From DATKEG01 sp035544515 (GTDB lineage: Bacteria > Acidobacteriota > Vicinamibacteria > Fen-336): 27,331 nt of DNA. Where the stretch lies: contig DATKEG010000013.1 of the NCBI GenBank assembly GCA_035544515.1, positions 1-27,331 of the forward strand, read 5' to 3'. The notes under the pieces were generated by a model. It saw nothing but the letters and a program-made list of their open reading frames with translations, was not told where the DNA came from and ran no database searches. Made by a program: the position numbers and the translations under genes. This document shows, one piece after another, positions 13,665 to 21,709 of this stretch. The first letter of the stretch is position 1, and each line of letters begins with the position of its first letter.

Positions 13665-15863
13665 GTGCCCGCCTTGACTCCGCGAACGGCGGCGCTCGCC
13701 GCCCTTCTGGCCCTGTCTTCCTGCACGCCGCGCCCCCGGCCCCAGGACCTGCTGCGCGCGCCCGAGGCGCTCGTGGAGGCCGCCGTCGCCGGCAACGAGG
13801 TCACCTGGGTGCGCGGCCAGATGGCACGACCGCAGCGCATCAACGACGTCGTGCGCAAGACCTTGCCCGCGGCGCCTCCGAGCCGGCTCGGGTTCCGGCT
13901 CGACGTCCCGCGCCGCGCCCGGCTGGAGCTGGCCTGCGGCATCCCGCCCGAGCACCACGACAAGCCGGGCGTGGAGTTCGTGGTCAAGGTGGAGCGCGAC
14001 GGCCGGGAGGACACCGTGTGGACGATGCTCCTCGACCCGCTGAACCGGCCGGAGCACAAGAAGTGGGTCGAGGCGTCGGTGGACCTCTCGGGCCACGCCG
14101 GGCGCGGCGTCCTGCTCACCCTGGAGACGCGCGGCTTCGACGCCGGCGGCGCGCGGCGCACCGCGTTCTGGGGCGCCCCCGTCCTCGCCACCGAGGCCAC
14201 GGATGCGCCGCTCGTGGTCGTCTACCTGGTGGACACGCTCCGCGCGGACCACACCACCCCCTACGGCTATGCGCGCGACACCACGCCGGAGCTGCAGCGC
14301 TTCGCCGGTGACGCGGTGGTCTTCGCGCAGGCCATCTCGCACTCCTCCTGGACCAAGCCCGCGGTCGCCTCCGTGCTCACGTCGCTCCTGCCCGGGCGCC
14401 ACCGCACGGTCCAGCTCCGCGACCGGCTCGACGCCGGGCACGTCACGCTCGCGGAGATGATGGCGGCGAAGGGCTACGCGACGTTGGCGGTCATCGCCAA
14501 CTCCGTGATCTACGGTCAGGGCACGAACTTCGAGCAGGGCTTCGACGTCTACGCCGGCCTGCACGGAGAGGGCGACCGGCCCTCCAAGCTGGTGGAAGCC
14601 GCGGGAGTGGTGGACGCGGCGCTGCGCCTCCTGGACGCGCGCCGCGGGTTCCCCACCTTCCTCTACGTGCACACCATGGACCCGCACGTCCCTTACGCTC
14701 CGCCTCCGCCCTTCGACCGCATGTTCGAGCCCCATCCCACCCCGGAGCATCCCGCCGTGGACCCGCGCCACGACTACAAGGAGCCGAAGGATCGGGAGCG
14801 GATGATCGCGCAGTACGACGGAGACATCGCCTACGGCGACCAGGAGTTCGGCCGGTTCGTCCGCGAGCTGCGCGCCCGCGGTCTCTACGACCAGGCGCTG
14901 ATCGTGTTCACCGCGGACCACGGCGAGGAGTTCCTCGACCACGGCCAGTGGACGCACGGCAAGAGCGTGTTCGACGAGCTGATCCACGTGCCCTTGATCG
15001 TCAAGTTCCCCGGCCAGGTGGACGCGGGCGCGCGCGTCAGGCAGCAGGTGCAGCTCGTGGACATCGTGCCGACCGTCCTGCAGAGCCAGGGACTGCCCGT
15101 GCCGGAGCCGCCCCACATCGCGGGCCGGCCGCTGCAGGCCACGCTGCGCGCGGGCGCGCCGGAGCCGCCCGCCGTATCCGAGATCAGCCACCGCGGATTC
15201 GTGGCCCACGGCATGCGCACCTCGCGGGACAAATACGTGCGGCGCTTCAGCCCCGACGACGACGAGCTGTACTTCGACCTCGTGCGCGACCCCGGCGAGA
15301 AGGTGAACCGCGTGGCCGAGGCGGACCGCCGCGTGCGGCTGCTGAAGGCGGGCGTGGAGGCGGCCATGGTGCCCAATCCGTACCGGCACCACCTCCGGGC
15401 GGTCGGCGGAGGACACTACGCGCTGCGCCTGCGCACGGGCGGCTGGTTCGAGGGGGTGGAGCCCGTGGGCTTCTCCGAGCGGGACCGCTACGCGGTGGAA
15501 GGCAACGGCCGCAAGCTCTCGCTGCGCCTGCGGCCCGGCCCCGGCCAGCCGCGCGAGGTGGCCTTCAGCATCCGGCCGCAGGGCGCTCCGGTGTGGCTCG
15601 AGGGCACCCGGGACGGCCGCGCGCTGCGCCCGGGCGACGTCCTCATCGCGAGGGAAGGCGTGCCCGCGCGGGAGATGCCGCTGCCCCTGCCCGAGATCGA
15701 GACGGAGAAGGAGCGGACCGAGGACATCTTCGCGCCCCCACCGTCCGATCGCCAAGGCCTGCACGTGTGGCTCACGCTGACTCCGGGCCGGCAGATCATG
15801 GAAGCGTTCGACAAGGCGAGCCGCGAGCGCCTCTGCGCGCTCGGCTACATCGAGTGCCGCTAG
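13665..15863 (+). CDS. Sulfatase/alkaline-phosphatase superfamily lipoprotein, Thr in place of the formylglycine Cys
   Basis: 732 residues. A lipoprotein signal peptide ends in LSSC with lipid-modified C20. Residues about 21-180 form a beta-rich domain. The catalytic domain starts at VVYLVDTLRADH (metal ligand D190) and includes the nucleophile position SSWTKPAVAS (T230), YVHTMDPHVPY, FTADHGEEFLDHG (D418, H419) and WTHGKS (H431). The fold and metal site are those of PF00884. The CxPSR that is converted to formylglycine in true sulfatases is absent. Thr is the nucleophile in LtaS-type phosphoglycerol transferases, so phosphoester or phosphotransfer activity is as likely as sulfatase. The C-terminal part (about 500-732) includes a beta-rich tail. 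GTG 13665 is chosen because GGAG lies 5 nt upstream and it starts the signal peptide; an in-frame GTG at 13620 would put 15 polar residues in front. Confidence 0.87.
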   Translation: MPALTPRTAALAALLALSSCTPRPRPQDLLRAPEALVEAAVAGNEVTWVRGQMARPQRINDVVRKTLPAAPPSRLGFRLDVPRRARLELACGIPPEHHDKPGVEFVVKVERDGREDTVWTMLLDPLNRPEHKKWVEASVDLSGHAGRGVLLTLETRGFDAGGARRTAFWGAPVLATEATDAPLVVVYLVDTLRADHTTPYGYARDTTPELQRFAGDAVVFAQAISHSSWTKPAVASVLTSLLPGRHRTVQLRDRLDAGHVTLAEMMAAKGYATLAVIANSVIYGQGTNFEQGFDVYAGLHGEGDRPSKLVEAAGVVDAALRLLDARRGFPTFLYVHTMDPHVPYAPPPPFDRMFEPHPTPEHPAVDPRHDYKEPKDRERMIAQYDGDIAYGDQEFGRFVRELRARGLYDQALIVFTADHGEEFLDHGQWTHGKSVFDELIHVPLIVKFPGQVDAGARVRQQVQLVDIVPTVLQSQGLPVPEPPHIAGRPLQATLRAGAPEPPAVSEISHRGFVAHGMRTSRDKYVRRFSPDDDELYFDLVRDPGEKVNRVAEADRRVRLLKAGVEAAMVPNPYRHHLRAVGGGHYALRLRTGGWFEGVEPVGFSERDRYAVEGNGRKLSLRLRPGPGQPREVAFSIRPQGAPVWLEGTRDGRALRPGDVLIAREGVPAREMPLPLPEIETEKERTEDIFAPPPSDRQGLHVWLTLTPGRQIMEAFDKASRERLCALGYIECR

Positions 15864-15870
15864 CGAGTGC

Positions 15871-15876
15871 TAGCAT
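15871..15876 (+). promoter_or_regulatory. Candidate extended -10 (TGC-TAGCAT) before the DUF309-like gene
   Basis: TAGCAT, preceded by TGC, ends 9 nt before the ATG at 15886, just after the sulfatase-like stop. It matches four of six -10 bases plus the TGn extension. It would allow separate, nearly leaderless expression of the downstream run. No -35 is visible. Confidence 0.25.
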
Positions 15877-15885
15877 GGGACTGGG

Positions 15886-16254
15886 ATGGAGACGGGGCTG
15901 CAGAGGGCCGTCGAGCTCTTCAACGAGGGACGGTTCTCCGAGTTCCAGGACGCGCTCGAGGGCATGACCTCGGGCACGCGCGCGCCGTCCGAGCGCCAGT
16001 TCTACACGTTGCTCAACAAGCTGGCCGAGTCGTTGCTGCAGCTCAGCGACGGCGACGTGGACGAGGCCGCCGAGATGCTTTCCGCCTCCCTGCGCAAGCT
16101 CGACGACTTCCTCCCCCGTTTCCGCGGCCTGAACACCGAGGCGCTGCGCGACGAGTTCCGGCGCGTGCTGCTCGAGCTGCGCGACGTGAAGGCGGGCAAG
16201 CGGGCGGAGGTCGCGCCGTCGCGGTTGCCGCGGTTGCGTTTCCTGCCCGAATGA
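15886..16254 (+). CDS. Small DUF309-like helical protein
   Basis: 122 residues and all-helical in appearance. The start RAVELFNEGRFSEFQDALEG, the middle FYTLLNKLAESLLQLSDGDVDEAAEMLSAS and the following LRKLDDFLPRFRGLN resemble the DUF309 pattern, a short helical bundle of unknown function. The usual HE pair and Trp after the first helix are replaced (FQDALEG), so this is a divergent member and the assignment is tentative. ATG 15886 is the start; the ribosome-binding site is weak. It lies between the sulfatase-like gene and the HAD phosphatase, with short gaps on the same strand. No function can be given. Confidence 0.7.
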   Translation: METGLQRAVELFNEGRFSEFQDALEGMTSGTRAPSERQFYTLLNKLAESLLQLSDGDVDEAAEMLSASLRKLDDFLPRFRGLNTEALRDEFRRVLLELRDVKAGKRAEVAPSRLPRLRFLPE

Positions 16255-16302
16255 CCCTCTTTCGACCCGCCCGAGGCCGCTCGCGCTCGTGACCCGCGCC
16301 CG

Positions 16303-16986
16303 TTGACGGCGGGCCCACCGCCGCGTCTGGTCGTCTTCGACCTCGACGGCACGCTGGTCGATTCCGCGGCCGACCTCGCCGCCGCGGTCAACGCGATGCT
16401 GGCGCGCCTGGCCGCGGGCACGCCGCCCCTGTCGGAAGCCCAGGTGCGCGGCTTCATCGGCGAGGGCGCACGGTTGCTCGTCCGCCGCAGCCTGGCCCAC
16501 GCCGGCCTGCCCCACCGGCCCGAGGACGCGCTGCCCGTTTTCCTCGAGTGCTACCGCGCGCGCCTGCTCGAGTGCACCCGCCCCTATCCCGGCGTGGCCG
16601 AGACGCTCGACGCGCTCGCCCGCCACACGCTCGCCGTCCTGACCAACAAGCCCGGAGACCTCAGCCGCGCCATCGTCGAGGGACTGGGCCTCGGCGCGCG
16701 CTTCGCCCGCGTATACGGCGGCGGCGACCTCCCCCGCAAGCCGGACCCGGCCGGCCTCGTCCGCATCATGGTCGAGACCGGCTTCGAACCGGCCTCGACC
16801 GTGATGGTCGGCGACTCGGCGGTCGACGTGCTCACCGGGCGCGCGGCGGGCGTCCTCACCGTGGGCGTGAGCTACGGCTTCGACCCCGACGGCCTGCGCG
16901 CGCAACCCCCCGACGTGCTCCTCGACGACCTGCGCGCGCTGCCGCGCGTCGTGGAGGGTCTGGCCGGCGCCCGCTCGGGCTCCTGA
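16303..16986 (+). CDS. gph: HAD-family phosphatase, phosphoglycolate-phosphatase-like
   Basis: 227 residues, the normal size. All HAD motifs are present: motif I VVFDLDGTLVDS (nucleophile D13, acid D15), motif II LAVLTNKP, motif III lysine in LPRKPDP and motif IV MVGDSAVDV. The helical cap between I and II is the C1 type found in Gph and related beta-phosphoglucomutase-like enzymes. Gph hydrolyses 2-phosphoglycolate formed by DNA repair or by Rubisco oxygenation, but HAD enzymes of this subgroup have overlapping substrates, so the symbol is provisional. The start is TTG 16303, because no ATG or GTG in this frame precedes motif I closely. It ends 41 bp before the HD-GYP gene. Confidence 0.85.
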   Translation: MTAGPPPRLVVFDLDGTLVDSAADLAAAVNAMLARLAAGTPPLSEAQVRGFIGEGARLLVRRSLAHAGLPHRPEDALPVFLECYRARLLECTRPYPGVAETLDALARHTLAVLTNKPGDLSRAIVEGLGLGARFARVYGGGDLPRKPDPAGLVRIMVETGFEPASTVMVGDSAVDVLTGRAAGVLTVGVSYGFDPDGLRAQPPDVLLDDLRALPRVVEGLAGARSGS

Positions 16987-17027
16987 AGGTTGTGTTAACC
17001 TCTGCGCGCCCTCTGGAGGCCGCCGGC

Positions 17028-19010
17028 ATGGCCAACATGTTGATCTGGGGGACGATCCGCGAGCTGATCCCGGACGATCTCCCGCTGGGGATCACGGCCG
17101 AGGAGGTGGGCACGCTGGCCGACCTGCAGGCCGCCCTCGACCGCAACCCGAGCACGCTCATCCTCACGAGCCCGCCGCGCCTCGAAGGCGAGCGGCCGGC
17201 GGTGGAGGCCTGGGTCAAGGCCGGGGGCAAGCGCCGCGCGCTCCTCGTCGCGGTGTGCGAGCCGCACGAGGCCGACGAGGCCGTGCGGCGCTACCCGTTC
17301 CTGGACGACTTCCTCATCCGTCCGGTGACGCCCGGGCGGCTGCGGCTGCGCCTCGAACGCTCGCTCGACGCCATCAACAGCCGGAGGGTGGTCCAGCAGC
17401 TCGACGATGCCCTGGCCCGCAAGAGCCGGGACCTGCACGCGCTGAACAAGATCGGGGTGGCCCTCTCCGCCCAGCGCGACATCACCAGGCTCCTGGAGAT
17501 GATCCTCACGCAGAGCCGCGCCATCACCGCCGCCGACGCGGGCAGCCTCTACCTGGTGGCGCGCGGCCGCGAAGACCACACCCAGGCCGACGACCGGCTG
17601 GTCTTCAAGCTGCCGCAGAACGACTCCGTGCCCGTGAAGACCTTCGAGGAGTTCGCCATCGCCCTGGACCAGACCACGGTGGCCGGGTACGCCGCCTCCA
17701 CCGGCAATGCCGTGAACGTGGCCGACGCCTACCACCTGCCGGCGGGCGCGCCCTACCAGTACAGCCGCGTGTTCGACGAGAAGTCCGGCTACCGCACCAA
17801 GTCCGTGCTCGCGGTTCCCATGCGCGACCACAAGGGACTGGTCGTGGGCGTGGTCCAGCTCATCAACAAGAAGAAGGACCCCCGGGCCGTGCTGCGGCCG
17901 GTGGCGCTGGTGGAGGAGGCGGTGATCCCCTTCACGGCGGTGGACGAGGAGCTGGTCACGTCCCTGGCCAGCCAGGCCGCGGTCGCCTTCGAGAACACGC
18001 GGCTGATCGAGGACATCAAGGAGCTGTTCAACGCCTTCGTGCGCGCTTCGGTGACCGCGATCGAGAGTCGCGATCCCACCACCTCCGGCCATTCCGGGCG
18101 CGTGGCCATCCTGACCGTGGGCATCGCGGAGGCCATGGACCGCCTCACCGCGGGACCGTTCCGCGAGGTGGCCTTCACCCGCGACCAGCTCCAGGAGATC
18201 CACTACGCCAGCCTCCTCCACGACTTCGGCAAGGTCGGCGTGCGCGAGAAGGTGCTGATCAAGGGCAAGAAGCTCTACGTGGGCGAGACGATGGTCGTGC
18301 GGCAGCGGTTCGCCTACATCAAGAGGACGCTGGAGGCCCAGTACCTCCGCGCCAAGCTCGAGCAGGTGCTCTCCGGACGCGCCGGCCCCGAGCTGCTCGC
18401 CCAGATGGACCGCGAGCACGAGGCGCAGCAGGCGGAGACGGACGAGCTGTTCCGCATGGTCCTGCAGGCCAACGAGCCGACCGTGCTGGAGGAGGACGTG
18501 GTCCGCGCCCTGGCCGACCTGCCCAACCGCACGTTCACGGACATGGAGGGCATCCGCCAGCCGTACCTCACCCGCGGCGAGCTGGGCGCGCTCTCCGTGC
18601 GGAAGGGCAGCCTCACCGACGAAGAGCGGCGGGACATCGAGAAGCACGTCAGCCACACCTACCAGTTCCTCTCCCAGATCCCCTGGACGAGCGAATACAA
18701 GGGCGTGCCGGAGATCGCCTACGCCCACCACGAGAAGCTCGACGGCACCGGCTATCCGCGCCGGCTCAAGGCCCCGGACATCCCCATCCAGTCGAAGATG
18801 ATGACGATCTCCGACATCTTCGACGCGCTGGTGGCCTGGGACCGGCCGTACAAGAAGTCGGTCCCGGTGGAGAAGGCGCTGGACATCCTGCGCGACGAGG
18901 CACGGGCGGGGAAGCTCGACGGCGTCATCCTGGAGCTGTTCGTGGGGGCGAAGATCTACGAGAAGACGCTGCCGCGGGCGGGCGCGGCGGTGGCGGCCAG
19001 CGAGCGTTGA
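17028..19010 (+). CDS. Pseudo-receiver/GAF/HD-GYP protein, probable cyclic-di-GMP phosphodiesterase
   Basis: 660 residues. Residues about 1-115 look like a degenerate receiver domain (strand-helix repeats ending FLIRPVTPGRLRLRLER) without a clear phospho-accepting Asp. A GAF domain covers about 140-325 (DITRLLEMILTQSRAITAADAGSLYL, then VLAVPMRDHKGLVVGVVQLINK). The HD-GYP domain (about 335-640) has SGHSGRVA, LLHDFGKVGVREKVL (H398, D399), KHVSHTYQFLSQIPW and YAHHEKLDGTGYP (HHE at 567-569). Family members hydrolyse c-di-GMP with a metal centre. The interval from HD to HHE is 168 residues, about 100 more than in compact HD-GYP domains, because of a helical insert at about 416-522. ATG 17028 is supported by GGAGG 8 nt upstream; a second ATG at 17037 is also in frame. 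GDPD follows 29 bp downstream. Confidence 0.92.
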   Translation: MANMLIWGTIRELIPDDLPLGITAEEVGTLADLQAALDRNPSTLILTSPPRLEGERPAVEAWVKAGGKRRALLVAVCEPHEADEAVRRYPFLDDFLIRPVTPGRLRLRLERSLDAINSRRVVQQLDDALARKSRDLHALNKIGVALSAQRDITRLLEMILTQSRAITAADAGSLYLVARGREDHTQADDRLVFKLPQNDSVPVKTFEEFAIALDQTTVAGYAASTGNAVNVADAYHLPAGAPYQYSRVFDEKSGYRTKSVLAVPMRDHKGLVVGVVQLINKKKDPRAVLRPVALVEEAVIPFTAVDEELVTSLASQAAVAFENTRLIEDIKELFNAFVRASVTAIESRDPTTSGHSGRVAILTVGIAEAMDRLTAGPFREVAFTRDQLQEIHYASLLHDFGKVGVREKVLIKGKKLYVGETMVVRQRFAYIKRTLEAQYLRAKLEQVLSGRAGPELLAQMDREHEAQQAETDELFRMVLQANEPTVLEEDVVRALADLPNRTFTDMEGIRQPYLTRGELGALSVRKGSLTDEERRDIEKHVSHTYQFLSQIPWTSEYKGVPEIAYAHHEKLDGTGYPRRLKAPDIPIQSKMMTISDIFDALVAWDRPYKKSVPVEKALDILRDEARAGKLDGVILELFVGAKIYEKTLPRAGAAVAASER

Positions 19011-19027
19011 GCGCGGCCGGGCCGCGG

Positions 19028-19033
19028 TAACAT
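19028..19033 (+). promoter_or_regulatory. Candidate -10 (TAACAT) of the GDPD gene
   Basis: TAACAT sits in the 29-bp gap after the HD-GYP stop and ends 6 nt before the GTG at 19040. No Shine-Dalgarno is present before the GTG. Four of six bases match the -10 box, and the distance fits a leaderless start. Confidence 0.25.
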
Positions 19034-19039
19034 CGTACG

Positions 19040-19786
19040 GTGCCCGCCCTCATCATCGCCCACCGCGGCGATTCCGCCCACCGCCCCGAGAACACGCTCG
19101 CGGCCTTCGCCTCCGCGCTGGAGCTGGGAGTGGAGCTCGTGGAGCTCGACGTCCAGCTCAGCCACGACGGCGCGGTGGTGGTGATCCACGATCCGAGCGT
19201 CGACCGCACCACCGGCGGGAGCGGGCGCGTGCGCGAGATGACGCTGGGCGAGCTGCGGCGGCTCTCCGCGGGCTATCCCTCGCGCTACGGGGCGGCCTTC
19301 GCCGGCGAGCGCATCCCCACCCTGGCCGAGGTGCTCGGCCTGGTGCGGGACCGGGCGCGCGCCATGATCGAGATCAAGTCCGACGCGGTGACCAGCGACG
19401 CGGAGGGCGGGATCGAGGCGCTGGCCATCGCGGAGGTCCGCCGCGCGGGCATGGAGAAGGACGTGGCGCTCATCTCCTTCGACCGGCGGGCGCTCGTCCG
19501 CTGCCGGGGCCTCGCGCCGGAGATCGCGCGCGGCCACGTCTTCGAGCGGGGGAACGCGGGCGAGTTCCTGGCCGGGGCGCGCGAGGCGGCCTGCGAGGTG
19601 GTGATGCCGCACAAGCGGCTGCTCTCCGACGACCTGCGCGACCGCGCGCGGGAGGCGGGCATCAAGGTCGCCACCTGGGTGGTGGACGAGCCGGACGAGC
19701 TGCGCGCGCTGGCGCGGTTCGACCTCTTCGGGATCGGATCGAACCGGCCGGGCGTGCTCCTCGAGGCGCTGCGCGACGAGGAGTAG
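19040..19786 (+). CDS. Glycerophosphodiester phosphodiesterase
   Basis: 248 residues, the size of cytosolic UgpQ-type enzymes. It hydrolyses glycerophosphodiesters from phospholipid breakdown to sn-glycerol 3-phosphate and an alcohol. Motifs: IIAHRGDSAHRPENTLAAF (catalytic His and Arg, Glu-Asn), VELDVQLSHDGAVVVIHD (metal-binding E-x-D and the second catalytic His), IPTLAEVL and MIEIKSD. The C-terminal VATWVVDEPDELRAL and FGIGSNRPG replace the more common WTVN and TDxP. There is no signal peptide. GTG 19040 begins directly at the first strand. It is convergent with the small membrane protein gene, with no spacer at all (stops at 19786 and 19787). Confidence 0.93.
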   Translation: MPALIIAHRGDSAHRPENTLAAFASALELGVELVELDVQLSHDGAVVVIHDPSVDRTTGGSGRVREMTLGELRRLSAGYPSRYGAAFAGERIPTLAEVLGLVRDRARAMIEIKSDAVTSDAEGGIEALAIAEVRRAGMEKDVALISFDRRALVRCRGLAPEIARGHVFERGNAGEFLAGAREAACEVVMPHKRLLSDDLRDRAREAGIKVATWVVDEPDELRALARFDLFGIGSNRPGVLLEALRDEE

Positions 19787-20002
19787 TCAGCCCTTCCGGC
19801 GCGAACCCGCGAGCAGGAGCCCCCCGCCGGCCACCGCCAGCGCCACGCCCGCCCAGGTGGGCACGCTCACGCGCTCCTTCTCCGTCAGCTCCAGCTGCAG
19901 CGGGCCGAGCTTCGCCCCGTGCGTTTCCTTCGTGTAGCTGAACCCCCGGTAGACGAGGGCCAATATGCCCGCGGCCAGCAGCACGATGCCCAGGATCTTC
20001 AT
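19787..20002 (-). CDS. Small two-helix membrane protein (DUF3185-like)
   Basis: 71 residues. TM1 is about 2-18 (ILGIVLLAAGILALVY), followed by a polar middle section (GFSYTKETHGAKLGPLQLELTEKERV) and TM2 at about 48-66. The arrangement and the phrase GFSYTK resemble small bacterial membrane proteins filed as DUF3185; function unknown. The ATG at 20002 overlaps the stop of the serine hydrolase gene (ATGA), showing that it is a real coupled gene at the end of that operon. The ending is directly next to the convergent GDPD stop. Confidence 0.75.
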   Translation of the reverse strand: MKILGIVLLAAGILALVYRGFSYTKETHGAKLGPLQLELTEKERVSVPTWAGVALAVAGGGLLLAGSRRKG

Positions 20003-21699
20003 CGCTCACCACTCCTTGCGAACCTCAGGTTGCGGATGCGCCCCTGTCCGAGCAGGAAGCCGGACGGGCGACCCTCGCCGTCGCGCTCGAAGCGGAGGAC
20101 CATCGAGCCCTCCGTGAACTCGTCGCGCACGGTGGGCGTGAGGGCACCGCCCACGCGCCGGCCGCTCAGCGCCAGGCGGCCGTCCTTCAGCTCCAGGCTG
20201 TACGTCGTGTCCAGCTCGGCGCTGTGATAGCGGCCCACGTAGGCGGCGAGTTCGGCGGGCGAGGGATTCACCGGCTCGATGGCCTCCCAGACGGTGGGTG
20301 GGCGCGGCCGGCCTTCTTCGCGCATGCGCCGTGAGCCGTCATCGCCCTCGAACGTCAGGTCCAGCGCGAGCGGACCGTCGACCAGCCGGAAGCGGCGCGA
20401 CTCCACCGGCGCCAGTTCGTAGGTCCCCCCGAAGGCCTCCACGCTGAGCGTCCCATCCTCCCAGCGCACGCGCCGCACCTGGCCGCTGGCCTTCTCGCGG
20501 TAGGGGCCGGCGAGGGCGGCCAGCTCCGCCGGCGTCAAGCGGACACCGGCGCCCGCGGCCCGCGCCTCGGCCTCGCGGAGGGGCGCCAGCGCCGCCCCCA
20601 GATGGATCTCCGCCACCTCGGTGGCCAGCCGCGTCGGGTTCGCCGTGCTGACGTTGCACAGACAGGCCACGGTGAGAGCCTGCTCCGGAAAACGCATCAG
20701 CTCCGCCCGGTAGCCCGCCCAGGAGCCGCCGTGGCTCACGCGCGCCAGGCCCCGGTGGCGGTCGACGGCGAGGCCGAGCGCGTAGTCGAGGGGCTGGCCG
20801 TCGCGGAGCCGTCCCGGCGCCGTCAACTGCGTGATCAAATCCCTTCCGCCGACCCTCGGCGCGTAGAAGTTCGCGTCCCACTTCCGCAGATCCTCGACGG
20901 TCGTGTAGACCGAGCCGTCCCCGGTCTGCTCGAAGTTCGACATCTCGATCCGGAAGCCGCCTCCGTCGCGCGGGGAGTACCCGGTCGCCCGCCGCGGCAC
21001 GATCTCGGAGTGGTCGTCGTGGAAGTGCGTGTCCGCCATCCCCAGCGGCCGGAAGATCCGCTCCGCCGCGAACTGGCGCAGCGTCCGGCCGGTCGCCCGC
21101 TTGACGATGACGGAGAGCAGGAAGTATCCGGAGTTGCTGTAGAGCCGCTCCGCCCCGGGCTCGAAGTTCAGCTCGCGCTGGCGCACGATGATCCGCAGCG
21201 CGTCGGCGTCCGTGCTGACGTCCTCGAAGCTCCAGCCGGCCAGCGCCATCAACCCGAGGTAGTCGCGCAGGCCGCTGGTGTGCGTCAGCAGGTGGCGGAT
21301 GGTGACCGGCCGCCCGTAGTCCGGCACCTCGGGCACGTGCTTCCGGATGTCGTCGTCGAGGGAGAGGCGGCCTTCCTGGGCCAGGAGGACCATGGCCGCC
21401 GCGGAGAACTGCTTCGAGGTGGAGCCGATGTCGAACACCGTCCGCGGCCCGAGAGGCACGCCGTGCTCGAGGCTGGCCATGCCGTAGCCGCGCAGGTGGA
21501 CGAAGGCTCCGTCCTCGATCACGGCCACGGTGCAACCGGGAGAGTCCGGACGATCGTAGGCGGCGAAGACCCTCGCCACCTTCGCGGCCGAATCGCCGGG
21601 CCCGGCCGCCGCCCAGGGCGCCGGCGACGCGAGGTACGGCCCCGCGGCGATGAGAGCGGCCGGAAGGCGCCACCGTACGCGAGCTCGGCCAGGCGACAT
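19999..21699 (-). CDS. Exported serine beta-lactamase-like hydrolase with C-terminal beta-barrel domains
   Basis: 566 residues. It has a signal peptide (RWRLPAALIAAGPYLASPAPWAAA), then a class C beta-lactamase/DD-peptidase fold. The SxxK nucleophile motif is S93-T-S-K96 in FDIGSTSKQ; YSN lies at 187-189; the third motif is HGG in RVSHGGSWAGY. The HLLTHTSGL stretch is characteristic of this family. Two lipocalin-like repeats follow the catalytic domain (LAGPYREKASGQVRRVRW and LAAYVGRYHSAELDTTYSLEL), as in DUF3471-type hydrolases. Likely an extracytoplasmic peptidase or esterase rather than a resistance beta-lactamase; substrate unknown. ATG 21699 has GGAGGG close upstream. It lies 10 bp after DUF1015 and overlaps the small membrane gene, forming one operon. 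Confidence 0.92.
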   Translation of the reverse strand: MSPGRARVRWRLPAALIAAGPYLASPAPWAAAGPGDSAAKVARVFAAYDRPDSPGCTVAVIEDGAFVHLRGYGMASLEHGVPLGPRTVFDIGSTSKQFSAAAMVLLAQEGRLSLDDDIRKHVPEVPDYGRPVTIRHLLTHTSGLRDYLGLMALAGWSFEDVSTDADALRIIVRQRELNFEPGAERLYSNSGYFLLSVIVKRATGRTLRQFAAERIFRPLGMADTHFHDDHSEIVPRRATGYSPRDGGGFRIEMSNFEQTGDGSVYTTVEDLRKWDANFYAPRVGGRDLITQLTAPGRLRDGQPLDYALGLAVDRHRGLARVSHGGSWAGYRAELMRFPEQALTVACLCNVSTANPTRLATEVAEIHLGAALAPLREAEARAAGAGVRLTPAELAALAGPYREKASGQVRRVRWEDGTLSVEAFGGTYELAPVESRRFRLVDGPLALDLTFEGDDGSRRMREEGRPRPPTVWEAIEPVNPSPAELAAYVGRYHSAELDTTYSLELKDGRLALSGRRVGGALTPTVRDEFTEGSMVLRFERDGEGRPSGFLLGQGRIRNLRFARSGER

Positions 21700-21709
21700 G
21701 GGCCCTCCG

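Noticed and set aside
10205..14200. Single 1331-residue minus-strand protein
   Set aside because: Only the part below 12235 shows a real protein (membrane spans and tail). The upstream two thirds of the extra sequence is antisense or out of frame to the second GT-C gene and the sulfatase-like gene.
13623..15764. Minus-strand open frame of 713 codons
   Set aside because: It is the shadow of the sulfatase-like lipoprotein gene; the His/Arg/Val-rich translation has no domains.
16995..18731. Minus-strand open frame of 578 codons
   Set aside because: Antisense to the GAF/HD-GYP gene, with repetitive Gly/His/Leu/Val translation and no family motif.
19999..21699. Antibiotic-resistance beta-lactamase
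   Set aside because: The protein has the SxxK/YxN/HxG set and lipocalin-like tail of the broad serine hydrolase/esterase/DD-peptidase family and sits in an operon with DUF1015. Nothing points to drug resistance.
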